Shown here in pieces: positions 1 to 9,368 of a DNA stretch of 64,000 nt. A program made the translations under genes and the position numbers. The stretch is from Vibrio algarum (GTDB taxonomy: Bacteria > Pseudomonadota > Gammaproteobacteria > Enterobacterales > Vibrionaceae). The notes under the pieces are model-generated. The model ran no database searches. It had not been told where the DNA came from and saw only the letters and a list, made by a program, of their open reading frames with translations. The stretch covers positions 1,674,001 through 1,738,000 of the forward strand of contig NZ_JAQLOI010000001.1 of NCBI RefSeq assembly GCF_028204155.1, read 5' to 3'. Within the stretch, counting starts at the first letter, position 1. Every line of letters begins with the position of its first letter.

Positions 1-557
1 TCTTGGATCATCTTAAGATTCACTCAGCGCATTTTGTTGGTATGTCATTGGGTACTATCATTGTCCGAAATATTGCTGAATTAGCATCAGGTAGAGTAAG
101 GACTATGGTGCTAGGTGGGGCGGTGACTAGATTAAATATACGCTCGCAAATATTGGTTAAGTTAGGTGATCTAAGTAAGCACATTGTTCCCTATATGTGG
201 CTATATGGCCTTTTCGCCTATATTGTTATGCCACAACGATGCCAGAAAGAATCTAGGCACTTATTTGTTCGTGAAGCTAAAAATTTATGCCAAAAAGAGT
301 TTAAACGATGGTTTAAGCTTACGTCGGAAGTAAACCCTATGATGCGTTATTTCAGGGATCAAGATTTAGCTATCCCTACGCTCTATCTCATGGGCGATAA
401 AGATTATATGTTTATCGCACCAGTTAAAGAGATGGTAGCAATGCATAAAGAAAGTACTCTGCACGAAATTTCAGATTGTGGACACGTGTGTAATGTCGAA
501 AAGCCAGATGAATTTAACGCTAAATCGATAGATTTTATTCGCCAACAGATAAAGTAA
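1..557 (+). CDS. alpha/beta hydrolase, 5'-truncated by window edge
   Basis: This is the C-terminal part of an alpha/beta-hydrolase-fold enzyme. The reading frame is open to the first base, so the real start lies before the window and the TTG at base 3 is not a credible start. Visible in the fragment are the nucleophile elbow GMSLG (Ser at about residue 15), a candidate catalytic Asp in GDKDYMF (about 132) and a candidate His in CGHVCNVEKPDEF (about 161), in the order expected of a Ser-Asp-His triad. The substrate cannot be told from this piece. Esterase, lipase-like and C-C hydrolase relatives all share these motifs. The next gene is convergent and only 11 bases away. Confidence 0.75.
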   Translation, partial: LDHLKIHSAHFVGMSLGTIIVRNIAELASGRVRTMVLGGAVTRLNIRSQILVKLGDLSKHIVPYMWLYGLFAYIVMPQRCQKESRHLFVREAKNLCQKEFKRWFKLTSEVNPMMRYFRDQDLAIPTLYLMGDKDYMFIAPVKEMVAMHKESTLHEISDCGHVCNVEKPDEFNAKSIDFIRQQIK

Positions 558-568
558 CTCCGTATACA

Positions 569-886
569 TTATTCAGTAATATGTAATGGGTTACTGCAAT
601 TCCAACATAGACCAAATTGGCCTTCGTTTACTTCTCCGCACTCAGAACAAGTCCAATCAACCATGTGCTCTTGTTGCTGCTGATACTCTAAAATTATCGC
701 TTGTACAGTTTCGATTTTGTTTGGTTGGAGAAGCCATACATATGGGTCTGTGTCTTCTGTTAGGGGTATTTCACCTTTGAGGCCAAAGATACCATCTCCA
801 CGGACTTCCGCTAGGATGCATTGCTGCTGTAGAAGCCCACATAAGATGTGAGCCTCGGTCGGATTAGATGCACTGAATACTTTCAT
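569..886 (-). CDS. DUF2007-type protein with C-terminal zinc ribbon
   Basis: A small 105-residue soluble protein. The N-terminal part (MKVFSASNPTEAHILCGLL, about residues 1-70) resembles the DUF2007 putative signal-transducing domain, which typically begins with a short strand followed by a helix containing E/A-x-x-L. The C-terminal 30 residues hold two CxxC pairs (CSEC and CWNC) 13 residues apart, typical of a structural zinc ribbon. There is no signal peptide or membrane segment. It lies 3 bases beyond the stop of the TVP38-like membrane protein on the same strand, so the two are probably cotranscribed. Its biochemical role is unknown. Confidence 0.7.
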   Translation of the reverse strand: MKVFSASNPTEAHILCGLLQQQCILAEVRGDGIFGLKGEIPLTEDTDPYVWLLQPNKIETVQAIILEYQQQQEHMVDWTCSECGEVNEGQFGLCWNCSNPLHITE

Positions 887-889
887 TAA

Positions 890-1567
890 TTAAGCCGCAT
901 TGTTAGGACGTAGTTTCGCCATAATCCATTTTGTTATTACAGGAAAAAGGCCCAATAAAACGAATGAGGCTAAAACACTTGGTGATACGATACCAGAAAG
1001 GCTATCAATGTTGGCTAGTTGGGTTCCTGCATTTAAGTAAACCATCGTCCCAGGTAGCATACCCAGCTGGCTGACAAGGTAGAATTTAGTGGTTGAGATT
1101 GGCGTTAATCCCATCAATAAATTGATTAAAAAGAACGGAAAAACAGGTATTAATCTCAAAGAGAATAGATAAAACGGACCGTCTTTTTCAACGCCTTGAT
1201 TTAGGGTTTCTAGTTTTGCACCAAACTTATTTTGAACCCATTCTCGAAGTAGATAACGACTGCTTAAAAACGCCAACGTAGCCCCAATCGTACTTGCAAA
1301 TGAAACTAGGAATAAACTAGTGAAAAAACCAAATAGTGCCGCGCCTAACAAGGTCACAACAGCGGCACCAGGAATAGAAAATGCGGTGATAGCAACGTAA
1401 GCAAAGAAATAAACAAGAGCGGAAAAAACAAAGTTGTTTTCAATATAATCAGCAAGCAATGCTTGCTGCTCCTTAGCATTATCTAGTGTGAAATATTGAC
1501 CAAACTGAGTAGCAAGTAAAACAATAGTAACAATAAGCACAATGCCAATAATGAGTTTTTTATTCAT
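890..1567 (-). CDS. TVP38/TMEM64 (VTT/SNARE-associated, DedA-like) membrane protein
   Basis: An inner-membrane protein of the TVP38/TMEM64 family, related to DedA proteins, several of which are implicated in lipid flipping or membrane homeostasis. The sequence shows an N-terminal transmembrane helix, several further hydrophobic segments, a glycine-rich re-entrant stretch (VVTLLGAALFGFF) and the family's RLIPVFPFFLINLLMG segment. I choose the ATG at 1567 (MNKKLIIG), giving 225 residues and a normal membrane-insertion N-terminus. The frame continues upstream to a TTG at 1621, but that would add a poor N-terminal extension. It is followed closely by the DUF2007 gene. The transported or acted-on lipid is not evident. 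Confidence 0.8.
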   Translation of the reverse strand: MNKKLIIGIVLIVTIVLLATQFGQYFTLDNAKEQQALLADYIENNFVFSALVYFFAYVAITAFSIPGAAVVTLLGAALFGFFTSLFLVSFASTIGATLAFLSSRYLLREWVQNKFGAKLETLNQGVEKDGPFYLFSLRLIPVFPFFLINLLMGLTPISTTKFYLVSQLGMLPGTMVYLNAGTQLANIDSLSGIVSPSVLASFVLLGLFPVITKWIMAKLRPNNAA

Positions 1568-1640
1568 GTAAGATGATTCCAATAAAATGGTATTAGCTAT
1601 TATGACAGGCAAAGTTAACAAAAACTTTCAAATAGATATA

Positions 1641-1673
1641 AAAAAACCACCTAAACGAGTTGGGTGGTTTTTT
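1641..1673 (-). terminator. Rho-independent terminator of tfoY
   Basis: An AACCACC / GGTGGTT stem with an 11-base loop. It is flanked on both sides by six-base A and T runs, so it can work in both directions. It lies just past the stop codon of tfoY. Confidence 0.85.
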
Positions 1674-1695
1674 TATTTTGGATAGCAATAGTTTA

Positions 1696-2286
1696 TTAAT
1701 CTAAAGATTCGATAAGTTCATTTCTACGAGTCTGTGATATTACTGACCAATGCGTACCATTTAGCGCTCCTTCAAGTGCCCATAGTAATTCGATATTTAC
1801 AGGCCCGTCTTGGGAGGCCTGGATAGCTTTAAAAGCTTGTACCGAGCCCATATTTCTAAGCTGACTAACTGATTCGATACCTACTTTTTTCAACATTCGT
1901 TCGGTCCCTAAACGAAGGTTAGGCAGATCTTTTAGTCGAGTTGGTTTATCTTCAGAGCTTGACTCTTTCTCTTCACGAGCCGACTTTAGAGCAACTTGCG
2001 CGATGTTTAGTATATCTTCACTGTTGTCCCACAAAGAGTCTGGAAGAGAAAAGTATTTAGTAACAACAGGAAACCCACGTTTTTTGTATACGTAGGGTTG
2101 ATAGATTTCGTTTTTAAACTGTTCTTCAAGAGGTTTACAACTGCGTATATGCAGTGCGTTGTTAACGACTAGAGCAAACATTGCGTCATCGACAAAAATA
2201 CCGAATCCGCCAAACATCGAGCGAGATTTTACCTTGCCAAATTTTTCAAACAGTTTTAATGAGTTTTTAAGTACTGGTTTATCCAT
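1696..2286 (-). CDS. tfoY: TfoY, TfoX/Sxy-family regulator
   Basis: A 196-residue regulator of the TfoX/Sxy family. The N-terminal TfoX domain (about residues 5-95) carries the typical GKVKSRSMFGGFGIFVDD segment, and the C-terminal helix-hairpin domain (about 115-190) starts LKDLPNLRLGTERMLKKVGI. Vibrios have two paralogues: TfoX, which activates competence on chitin, and TfoY, which governs motility and type VI secretion responses. I call this one TfoY because a clear c-di-GMP-I riboswitch lies in its leader, the arrangement known for V. cholerae tfoY, and because purR lies immediately upstream. The ATG at 2286 has only a weak purine-rich ribosome site, which fits translation or elongation control by the leader. 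Confidence 0.88.
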   Translation of the reverse strand: MDKPVLKNSLKLFEKFGKVKSRSMFGGFGIFVDDAMFALVVNNALHIRSCKPLEEQFKNEIYQPYVYKKRGFPVVTKYFSLPDSLWDNSEDILNIAQVALKSAREEKESSSEDKPTRLKDLPNLRLGTERMLKKVGIESVSQLRNMGSVQAFKAIQASQDGPVNIELLWALEGALNGTHWSVISQTRRNELIESLD

Positions 2287-2395
2287 TTTTTCAAATCTCA
2301 GGTTAAAATTGCATCAACCAATTCAGAACCGAGAAATTAACAAAAATCAGAGATGATATGTCAGAGAATAGTGAGAACTCATGACAAATTTGCTA

Positions 2396-2510
2396 ATCGG
2401 TCTTCGGTAACCCCGCTACCTTTTTATTTTCTATTTGAAAAGAGAAAATAACTTGAGGCCGGAAGCTTTGCGTCCCATCTTTTCAGATGGTTTGCCCTGA
2501 TCGTGACATG
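2396..2510 (-). promoter_or_regulatory. cyclic di-GMP-I (GEMM-I) riboswitch in the tfoY leader
   Basis: Read on the minus strand, the leader contains the conserved GEMM-I core in order: CAGGGCAAACC, a helix CCATCT-GAAA-AGATGG capped by a GNRA tetraloop, then GGGACGCAAAGC, CCGGCC, a second AU-rich hairpin (TTATTTTCT / AGAAAATAA) and the closing GGTAGCGGGGTTACCG. These match the V. cholerae Vc2 riboswitch that controls tfoY. The second helix looks longer and more AU-rich than I recall for Vc2. The aptamer ends about 110 bases before the tfoY start. I see no obvious intrinsic terminator between them, so control could be at translation initiation or in the linker. Confidence 0.93.
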
Positions 2511-2535
2511 TTTAATATATGTAAAGTTTGGACAA

Positions 2536-2572
2536 AGATCACCAAAATAAGCGCCCAGTGTGATGGTGATCT
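2536..2572. repeat. inverted repeat upstream of the riboswitch
   Basis: Perfect 8-bp arms AGATCACC (2536-2543) and GGTGATCT (2565-2572) with a 21-base spacer, in the 136-base gap between the riboswitch and the purR stop. It could be an operator near the tfoY promoter or an RNA hairpin. A second palindrome, GCGCTATAGCGC, lies at 2631-2642 next to the purR stop. Neither has a T-tract. Confidence 0.45.
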
Positions 2573-2646
2573 CATTTATTTGACGTGATTATGCATTATT
2601 AGACACTAATTATTCACACGTATGCTAAGAGCGCTATAGCGCGTAG

Positions 2647-3666
2647 TTACTGTCTAATATTTTTGACGCTTTCTCGAATCATCAATTCCGGATGCATCTC
2701 GAAAATGCGCCTTTCATGTTCTTTATCTTTAATTCTGCTTAATAATATTTCGAATGCTGTCTTACCGACACGTCGTTTAGGCTGATGAATCGTGGTCAAC
2801 GGAGGAGAGAAATATTCTGCTAAATCGATGTTATCGTAGCCAATAATAGAAATATCCTCTGGTATGCGAATACCGTTTTGCTGAAGTCTACTCATCATTC
2901 CCAAAGCCATAGTGTCATTAAAACAGAATATGGCGGTTGGTTTTTTCTCCATAGCAATGATTTTGTCCGCCGTTTCTACAGCGGTATCACATTCAAAGTT
3001 CCCTTCGAATATATTTTCTTCGCTGAAGGGAATGTTGCTCTCAGCTAACGCGCGCTTATACCCTTCGAGTCTTTCTAGACATAATGTTTTGTCTAGATGG
3101 CCACTCAAACAGGCGATATCGGTATGACCATTTTCAATCAGGTATTTGGTGGCTAAATATCCGCCTTCTTCAGAGTTGTCGATGATTTTGTCTTTTGACT
3201 GCTCTGACAATGATTCACCTTGCCCCCAATCCATAAATACTTTTGGGATATCAACGTGAGAGTCAAGCATCTCTTGCAATTCGCTGGTTAGGTCAGAACA
3301 CATTACAAAAATACCATCGACCCGTTTTTCCGCAAGCATGCGGATATAGTCACGTTGTTTCTCGTAAATACCGCCGGTATTACAAAGAATTAACGTATAA
3401 CCTTGTCGGTAACAGTAACTTTCGACACCATTGATAACTTCAGCGAGAAATGGGTTAGTCGATTGAGTTACCAACATGCCGATGGTTTTTGTAGAATTAC
3501 ACTTTAAGCTGCGAGCAACGGCGCTGGGTGCATAGTTCAACTCTTTAACCGCGTCATTAACCTTTTGCTGTGTAGCTTCAGCGACAAAGCGAGTTTTATT
3601 AATAACGTGAGACACTGTAGTAGTGGATACGCCAGCGATGCGAGCGACATCTTTAATCGTTGCCAT
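2647..3666 (-). CDS. purR: PurR, LacI-family purine repressor
   Basis: A 339-residue LacI/GalR-family repressor. The N-terminal helix-turn-helix ([21 protein letters not shown]) and hinge helix ([12 protein letters not shown], about residues 45-56) match PurR closely. The periplasmic-binding-like ligand domain follows, with PurR-like segments [20 protein letters not shown] and [18 protein letters not shown]. PurR binds hypoxanthine or guanine and represses purine-synthesis genes. The gene is on the same strand as tfoY and 360 bases upstream of it, with the riboswitch and its probable promoter between. I did not find a PurR operator in its own upstream gap. Confidence 0.9.
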   Translation of the reverse strand: MATIKDVARIAGVSTTTVSHVINKTRFVAEATQQKVNDAVKELNYAPSAVARSLKCNSTKTIGMLVTQSTNPFLAEVINGVESYCYRQGYTLILCNTGGIYEKQRDYIRMLAEKRVDGIFVMCSDLTSELQEMLDSHVDIPKVFMDWGQGESLSEQSKDKIIDNSEEGGYLATKYLIENGHTDIACLSGHLDKTLCLERLEGYKRALAESNIPFSEENIFEGNFECDTAVETADKIIAMEKKPTAIFCFNDTMALGMMSRLQQNGIRIPEDISIIGYDNIDLAEYFSPPLTTIHQPKRRVGKTAFEILLSRIKDKEHERRIFEMHPELMIRESVKNIRQ

Positions 3667-3756
3667 TTAGGTTGTCCTATTTTTCGAAGGCTGAAGCGAT
3701 AACGCGCTTACTGAAAATAAACAGTTAGGAGTCTTGGTCAGCTTAATGCGTAATAA

Positions 3757-3785
3757 ACACAAAAGCCGCTATTAAGCATAGCGGC
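3757..3785 (-). terminator. hairpin terminator downstream of torD
   Basis: Perfect arms AGCCGCTA (3763-3770) and TAGCGGCT (3778-3785) with a 7-base loop. Read on the minus strand, the stem is followed by TTTTGTGTT. It lies about 130 bases past the torD stop and before purR, so it probably ends torD transcription. Confidence 0.7.
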
Positions 3786-3917
3786 TATTAATAAGTTTTA
3801 CTCGAAAGTATGTTATCAATTTTATAGCTAAATAACTTTCTAAACAATGATAGAAATACAGTATTAAGACTTACTACTCAGATTTAGGGCTTAGTATCCA
3901 TATTTTTACACTGTTGT

Positions 3918-4565
3918 TCACTCTCCAGCTAAGTAGCTGCGATCGAGATTACAGAAGTTCACGAGTACTTCGGTAACGCTAGAGTAAAAACCGAATTCAT
4001 CGAGTTTTATGCATTTTTCGCTAAACTGAGGAAGCCAACTGAGAAGGTAGCTCTCGATAAACTCTTTCTGCTCCAAGAGCGCTTCGTTAATGTGGTCGAG
4101 TTTTTCTAATTCGTTCGACCTGATAATCATGTTGCCCAAAAAGTCCAGTTCAATAGCAACATGATCCGCAGGTTCATTGAAGCCTTCTTTTACATCAATG
4201 CCTTTGCTTTGCATTAATGTCTCCATATCTTTGGCAGGTTGATCATTTAGCAGGTTAGCCTTGCCTATGTACATTGAAGCATAAGGCAGTGCACCTGTGG
4301 TGTCGGTCGTTAAAAATAGCTCACAGAAATCTGCGGCAAGTTCTAGGTGAGCATCTTCTCTATCTTGCAATTTGTTAAGTGCATGGATGAGTCTATTTAT
4401 GGATGGTTTTAAGTTTTCGTTTTCTCCAAGCCCTGTTAAAAAGGCACGAATCTCATGAGATTGGTATGCTTCGATTTCTTCCGGTGTTAGTTCACGAGCA
4501 AATAGGCTTGAGAGCCACCAGTAAATTTCAGCGCGTTTCTCGTTAAATGCTTTTGTCTCTTCCAT
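3918..4565 (-). CDS. torD: TorD, chaperone for TMAO reductase TorA
   Basis: A 215-residue all-helical cytoplasmic chaperone of the TorD/DmsD family. It binds the Tat signal and core of apo-TorA and helps molybdenum-cofactor insertion before export. Family hallmarks are the N-terminal [17 protein letters not shown], the central [22 protein letters not shown] and the [16 protein letters not shown] segment, which is the conserved E-P-x-D-H chaperone motif. It is divergent from torR across 232 bases, whereas its client torA lies about 19 kb away beside torE and torC. In E. coli torD is the last gene of torCAD, so the separation here is notable. Confidence 0.92.
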   Translation of the reverse strand: MEETKAFNEKRAEIYWWLSSLFARELTPEEIEAYQSHEIRAFLTGLGENENLKPSINRLIHALNKLQDREDAHLELAADFCELFLTTDTTGALPYASMYIGKANLLNDQPAKDMETLMQSKGIDVKEGFNEPADHVAIELDFLGNMIIRSNELEKLDHINEALLEQKEFIESYLLSWLPQFSEKCIKLDEFGFYSSVTEVLVNFCNLDRSYLAGE

Positions 4566-4797
4566 CTCGATATTCCTAAACTGATAAGGTCTCTATTAGT
4601 GTAAGCAAAAAATATGAATAGAACTAATCCAATTTATGAAGAATTATGACAGTAAATGTAAGAAAATTAACGTAAAGTCAATAACTTGCCTTGCATCAAT
4701 AAACCGATAAATTTAATGCGCTTTTCTCAATTATTGCTAGAATTGTTAATATATATGAATAGAATGCAATCCATCCATCCAGATATAAGTGGTGATT

Positions 4798-5511
4798 ATG
4801 AGTAGTCATGTATTAGTTGTAGAAGATGATGTTGTCACTAGAAGTAAGCTTGTTGGCTACTTTCAAAAGGAAGGTTACAAAGTCAGTGAAGCAGAAGATG
4901 GTCAACAGATGCGTGAGATCCTTGCTTCTAATCATGTTGATTTGATTATGTTAGATGTGAACTTACCCGGCGAAGATGGCTTAATGTTAACTCGCGAGCT
5001 TCGTAGTCAATCGAATATTGGCATTATATTGGTTACAGGTCGAACGGATAGTATTGATAAGATTGTTGGCCTTGAGATGGGGGCTGATGATTACGTGACT
5101 AAGCCGTTTGAACTCAGAGAACTGCTTGTTAGAGTCAAAAACCTACTGTGGCGAATCTCACTAGTGAATCAACCAGTTGAAGAAAAAGAACATGTTGATA
5201 CCTCTGGAAATACGGTTTATTTTGGTGATTGGGTTTTTGATATACAACGTCGAGCGTTGAGCCGAGGCGGCGAGCCAGTTAAATTAACAAAGGCAGAATA
5301 TGAGCTTTTAGTGGCGTTGACGACTCATACGAATAAGGTACTAAGTCGTGAAAGAATACTCAATCTGATTAGTCATCGCGTGGATGCTCCGAACGATAGA
5401 ACCATTGATGTGCTGATCAGACGCTTACGCTCTAAGATGGAGTACGATCCTAAAAACCCACAGATATTCGTAACTATACACGGAGAAGGTTATCTATTTG
5501 CGGGGGATTAA
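4798..5511 (+). CDS. torR: TorR, OmpR-family response regulator
   Basis: A 237-residue two-component response regulator. The receiver domain (about residues 3-115) has the acidic pocket EDD, phospho-acceptor Asp in LIMLDVNLPG, the T of VTGRTD and the Lys of VTKPFE. The C-terminal winged helix (about 140-235) contains RRALSRGGEPVKLTKAEYELL and RTIDVLIRRLRSKME. TorR activates tor genes in response to TMAO through TorS, and neither torS nor torT is in the window. I choose ATG 4798 because AAGTGG lies 5 bases before it. A GTG at 4789 is in frame but has no ribosome site. Its identity as TorR rests on the adjacent torD as well as the sequence. Confidence 0.88.
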   Translation: MSSHVLVVEDDVVTRSKLVGYFQKEGYKVSEAEDGQQMREILASNHVDLIMLDVNLPGEDGLMLTRELRSQSNIGIILVTGRTDSIDKIVGLEMGADDYVTKPFELRELLVRVKNLLWRISLVNQPVEEKEHVDTSGNTVYFGDWVFDIQRRALSRGGEPVKLTKAEYELLVALTTHTNKVLSRERILNLISHRVDAPNDRTIDVLIRRLRSKMEYDPKNPQIFVTIHGEGYLFAGD

Positions 5512-5528
5512 ATTTGAATGTTACAAAG

Positions 5529-5569
5529 AAAAATGCCGAGGTCATTTAATTATCCCTCGGCATTTTTTT
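5529..5569. terminator. bidirectional terminator between torR and elyC
   Basis: Arms AATGCCGAGG (5532-5541) and CCTCGGCATT (5555-5564), with an A-run before and a seven-T run after. It serves the convergent torR and elyC genes. The T-run overlaps the end of elyC. Confidence 0.92.
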
Positions 5570-6368
5570 ATTCTGGTCGAGACACGCTAAGTTCAGTGTC
5601 TTCTGTCGTAAGTAGGGAGTCCCTGACATACATCCATAAGAGACCTAATTGCTCACGCCAATAATGTTCCGTCTGTTCTAGATAAGTCGATTTAGGAGTA
5701 TATTTATTCCAAGCTTGCTCTATATCCGCTTGCGCTAAGTAGTTCGTAGGCGCAGGTGTTGGATTTAAACCGGCAGATTGGAACTCCATCAGTGCTCTTT
5801 GCATATGGCTTGCAGAAGTCACCAAGACTAGTTTACTTTGATTAACAAAAGCAGCCGCTTGCCGTGCTTCCTCCCAAGTATCTTTGGCTGTTTCAAGCAA
5901 GATAATATCAGGTTTAGCGACTCCTAGGGCTAGGGCAACTCGGGCCATCATTTTTGCATGACTGAATTCAGTGCCACCTTTGTAACCTGAAAGAATCAAT
6001 TTAGAGCCAGGATACATTCGTATAATCCGAATGCCTTCAGTTAACCGCATCAGCGCAGTACGACTTAATTCAGATGTCGGAGGGATTTGGTCATCAACCA
6101 CATGTCCTGCACCTAAAACCATCACATAATCGACGGTATCGTCTACTGGTAGAAAAACGGTGTACTCTCGCTCTATCGGCAATAACAGACGACTAGAAAT
6201 AGGTTGGAAAGAAACGAGAAAAATACCGGTTAGCGACAAGAATACAAATAGGACACCTGTCTTTTGTCTTTGGGTAAACATAATAAACAACAAGCCAATA
6301 AACCCGATAATTAACAGGGCAGGTAAAGGCATTGCCAAAGAAGAAACTACTTTTTTCAGCTCAAACAT
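5568..6368 (-). CDS. elyC: ElyC, DUF218 envelope biogenesis factor
   Basis: A 266-residue inner-membrane protein of the SanA/YdcF (DUF218) family. Two N-terminal transmembrane helices (about residues 15-55) are followed by a periplasmic DUF218 domain with YVMVLGAGHVVDD, LSRTALMRLTEGIRI, KLILSGYKGG, AKDTWEEARQAA and LVTSASHMQRA. ElyC was linked in E. coli to peptidoglycan and lipid-carrier metabolism at low temperature. The identification is strengthened by synteny: elyC lies divergently beside cmoM-mukFEB in E. coli as here. The start at 6368 gives a normal positively charged N-terminus before the first helix. Confidence 0.88.
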   Translation of the reverse strand: MFELKKVVSSLAMPLPALLIIGFIGLLFIMFTQRQKTGVLFVFLSLTGIFLVSFQPISSRLLLPIEREYTVFLPVDDTVDYVMVLGAGHVVDDQIPPTSELSRTALMRLTEGIRIIRMYPGSKLILSGYKGGTEFSHAKMMARVALALGVAKPDIILLETAKDTWEEARQAAAFVNQSKLVLVTSASHMQRALMEFQSAGLNPTPAPTNYLAQADIEQAWNKYTPKSTYLEQTEHYWREQLGLLWMYVRDSLLTTEDTELSVSRPE

Positions 6369-6502
6369 ACTTAATTAGTCCGAAAAACCATCACTTAGAA
6401 GTAAAAAAGTAGCATACCCCTTTATTACTGTGATTCCTATGACAGAATAGGCGGCTGATTTAAAAAATGATGTTCCAATCATAAAAACGGAAAGTATTGA
6501 GT

Positions 6503-7279
6503 GTGAAAGACGATCGTAATTTTGATGATATAGCTCATAAGTTCGTTAAGAACATCTATGGTTCTGACAAAGGAGAAATCCGACAAACCATAGTTTGGGA
6601 TGATCTTATGCAGGCGCTTACGCTACTATCTGGTTCAAATAATCTGCACATTTTAGATGCAGGTGGTGGGCTAGCACCAATGTCTCAAAGGCTGGCTAAA
6701 CTCGGTCACCGAATCTCTTTGTGTGATATTTCTGCAAAGATGCTCGGCTTGGCGAAAGAAGATATTGTTAAAAATGGCCTTATTGATCATTATTCGTTAA
6801 TTCATTCTCCGGTTCAAAATATCGCAGAGAAATTACAAGGCCCAGTTGATATGGTTCTGTTTCATGCGGTGATGGAGTGGCTAGCTTCGCCTCGAGAAGC
6901 ATTAGAAAAAGTGTTACAGCAAGTTAAGTTAGGTGGTGTTGCATCCATTATGTTTTATAACCACCATGGTCTCGTCTTTAAAAACGTGATTTGTGGCAAT
7001 ATTCCGCATGTTTTACAAGGCATGCCGCATAGAAATCGTTTCAAACTTCAGCCTCAAAAAGGGCTTTATCCTGAAGAAGTTTATCAGTGGATAGAAGACG
7101 CTGGATTTGAAATCTGTGGAAAATCTGGTATTCGCTCATTTCATGATTACATCGGAAATATGCAGTATACGGGCGATTATCAATTTGATGATGTATTGGA
7201 ACTTGAAAAGCGATTTTGTCGGCAAGAACCATACCTCTCACTTGGTCGGTACATCCATGTGTGGGCTAAGCGAATATAA
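6503..7279 (+). CDS. cmoM: CmoM, tRNA 5-carboxymethoxyuridine methyltransferase
   Basis: A class I SAM-dependent methyltransferase of 258 residues, formerly SmtA. It methylates the carboxyl group of 5-carboxymethoxyuridine at tRNA position 34. It shows the N-terminal DRNFDDIAHKFVKNIYG typical of CmoM, SAM motif I LDAGGG, the acidic motif II SLCDISAKML and an LFHAVMEWLASP segment. I prefer GTG 6503 as start (MKDDRNFDD), because GGAAA lies 9 bases before it and the length then matches the family. A TTG at 6497 is also in frame but too close to the ribosome site. It is the first gene of the cmoM-mukF-mukE-mukB cluster, with 12 bases to mukF. Confidence 0.9.
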   Translation: MKDDRNFDDIAHKFVKNIYGSDKGEIRQTIVWDDLMQALTLLSGSNNLHILDAGGGLAPMSQRLAKLGHRISLCDISAKMLGLAKEDIVKNGLIDHYSLIHSPVQNIAEKLQGPVDMVLFHAVMEWLASPREALEKVLQQVKLGGVASIMFYNHHGLVFKNVICGNIPHVLQGMPHRNRFKLQPQKGLYPEEVYQWIEDAGFEICGKSGIRSFHDYIGNMQYTGDYQFDDVLELEKRFCRQEPYLSLGRYIHVWAKRI

Positions 7280-7291
7280 ATAGGAACAACA

Positions 7292-8629
7292 ATGAGTGAA
7301 AAGACTCAAGCGCTTTCACAGCAACCGATAGACGAATTGGTTGGTTGGGTGAAAAAGCATGATTTCTCATTAAATTTATCCAGTGAACGGCTGGCATTTT
7401 TAATCTCCATAGCGGTTTTAGGGAGCACGAAATTTGATGAAGAATTGGGGGAGGGCGAGATGCACGATGCATTCAAAATTGTCACTCAATTGTTTGAAAG
7501 TACGGGCGAAGCCTCCAGTTTTAGAGCAAACAATGCAATAAACGAATTAGTAAACCAAAAACTCATCAGTCGCTTTACCAGTGAAAGCCTCGATGGAGCG
7601 AGTATTTATCGGCTGTCTTCTTTGGCGGTAGGCATTACAGATTATTATCTAAGGCACCGACAGTTCTCTGAGCTTAAACTCTCAATTCAACTAGCAATGG
7701 TTTCTGACGAAATGAGCAAAGCCGTATCATCGGCTTTGCTTGGTGGAGATATTGCTCACTGGAAAAAGAATGTGTATGGCGTACTCAAATATTCTGTAGG
7801 AGAAGTGTTTGATCAGATAGACCTCAATCAGCGAGTAATGGACGAACAGCAACAGCAAGTAAAACAACAAATTGCTGAATTGCTTAACAAAGATTGGCAG
7901 GAAGCCATTAGTAACTGTGAATCCTTACTATCTGCAACGTCAAACACACTGAGAGAGTTGCAAGATACTTTACAAACGGCGGGTGATGAACTTCAGACTC
8001 AGATTCTTGATATTCAAGATAAAGTTCGTAATGACGAGAGCCTAGAGTTTGTTGACCAGATATTGTTTAGCTTACAGATGAAGCTTGACAGGATCATCAG
8101 TTGGGGGCAGCAAGCGATAGACCTTTGGATAGGCTATGACAGACATGTCCACAAATTTATCCGTACAGCGATAGATATGGATAAAAACCGTGCGTTTAGC
8201 CAAAGACTACGACAATCGATAAAGGACTATTTTGACGCGCCATGGAATCTTACCTATGCCGACGCAGATAAACTAACCGATTTAAGAGACGAAGCGGTGG
8301 TGCTGCGTGACGACGAGGTCACTGGTCATCTTCCTATGGAAGTAGAGTACGAAGAACTGCAACAAGTAAACGATGCTATATCCGAAAAAATAGCGTTTAT
8401 GTTGTCGTTACATAAAGAGGAAGGGAGAGCGATAGAACTCGGTTCAGTTTTGAAAAACTACCTTTCTCAGCACCCACAAGCTCATCATTTTGATTTAGCT
8501 AGAATAGTGATAGATCAAGCCGTCAGACTCGGCTATTCCGAATCTGATTATCAGGCTATACAGCCTAACTGGCAGGAAATAAACGATTTTGGCGCAAAGG
8601 TACAAGCAAATGTCATCAACAAATATTGA
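7292..8629 (+). CDS. mukF: MukF, kleisin subunit of MukBEF condensin
   Basis: A 445-residue kleisin. It has an N-terminal winged-helix dimerisation domain (about residues 1-115, beginning [20 protein letters not shown]), a long helical middle region (about 120-330) and a C-terminal winged helix that contacts the MukB head. Length and sequence agree with the E. coli protein of about 440 residues. It bridges MukB heads and recruits MukE. The ATG at 7292 has AGGA 7 bases upstream. Its 3' end overlaps the mukE start by 20 bases, a sign of translational coupling. Confidence 0.95.
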   Translation: MSEKTQALSQQPIDELVGWVKKHDFSLNLSSERLAFLISIAVLGSTKFDEELGEGEMHDAFKIVTQLFESTGEASSFRANNAINELVNQKLISRFTSESLDGASIYRLSSLAVGITDYYLRHRQFSELKLSIQLAMVSDEMSKAVSSALLGGDIAHWKKNVYGVLKYSVGEVFDQIDLNQRVMDEQQQQVKQQIAELLNKDWQEAISNCESLLSATSNTLRELQDTLQTAGDELQTQILDIQDKVRNDESLEFVDQILFSLQMKLDRIISWGQQAIDLWIGYDRHVHKFIRTAIDMDKNRAFSQRLRQSIKDYFDAPWNLTYADADKLTDLRDEAVVLRDDEVTGHLPMEVEYEELQQVNDAISEKIAFMLSLHKEEGRAIELGSVLKNYLSQHPQAHHFDLARIVIDQAVRLGYSESDYQAIQPNWQEINDFGAKVQANVINKY

Positions 8630-9368
8630 CGAATATATGCCAGAAAAACTGGTAAAGGCGTTAGCCAATCCACTGTTTCCAGCCTTAGATAGCATGCTGA
8701 GAACAGGTAAACACATATCGATCGATGATATGGATAATCACGCATTACTATCCGATTTTGAGCCTGAATTGGCTTCGTTTTACCAAAGATATAATACCGA
8801 GTTGGTAAGAGCGCCTGAAGGTTTTTTCTATTTGAGGCCTCGCTCTACTGCATTGATTGGACGCAGTGTGTTGTCTGAACTCGATATGCTTGTCGGAAAG
8901 GTATTGTGCTTTCTTTATCTCAGTCCAGAACGGTTGGCCCATGAAAGTATCTTTACCAATCAAGAATTATATGAAGAGCTACTCGCACTAGCAGATGAAA
9001 AGAAGCTAATGCGTCTAGTAGCCAACCGCTCAACAGGCTCCGACTTAGACAAAGAAAAACTACTTGAAAAAGTAAGGACTTCGCTAAGACGTCTCAAGCG
9101 ACTAGGTATGGTCATCACCGTTGGCGAACAAGGAAAGTTTCGTATCAGTGAAGCGGTTTTTCGTTTTGGCGCGGATGTTCGGGCAACTGATGATTTGCGA
9201 GAAGCTCAACTGAGACTGATTCGTGATGGTGAAGCGGTAATGAGTCATACATTAGATGATCAATCTCAACGTGAAAACCAAATGTATAACGAGGAATTCA
9301 AAAGCTTTGAAGAAGAACAGCTCGTTCTTAACATTGAACGTGAAGATAAAGTAGAGGACGAAGCATGA
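8610..9368 (+). CDS. mukE: MukE, accessory subunit of MukBEF condensin
   Basis: A 252-residue protein made of tandem winged-helix domains that binds the MukF linker and modulates MukB ATPase activity. The start [14 protein letters not shown] is nearly the same as in E. coli MukE, and the central segment [14 protein letters not shown], followed by [11 protein letters not shown], is highly conserved. The C-terminal 30 residues are acidic. I choose ATG 8610, which has AAAGG 9 bases upstream. The longer TTG-initiated frame from 8589 lies wholly inside mukF and adds residues absent from the family. The gene ends in a 4-base ATGA overlap with mukB. Confidence 0.95.
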   Translation: MSSTNIDEYMPEKLVKALANPLFPALDSMLRTGKHISIDDMDNHALLSDFEPELASFYQRYNTELVRAPEGFFYLRPRSTALIGRSVLSELDMLVGKVLCFLYLSPERLAHESIFTNQELYEELLALADEKKLMRLVANRSTGSDLDKEKLLEKVRTSLRRLKRLGMVITVGEQGKFRISEAVFRFGADVRATDDLREAQLRLIRDGEAVMSHTLDDQSQRENQMYNEEFKSFEEEQLVLNIEREDKVEDEA

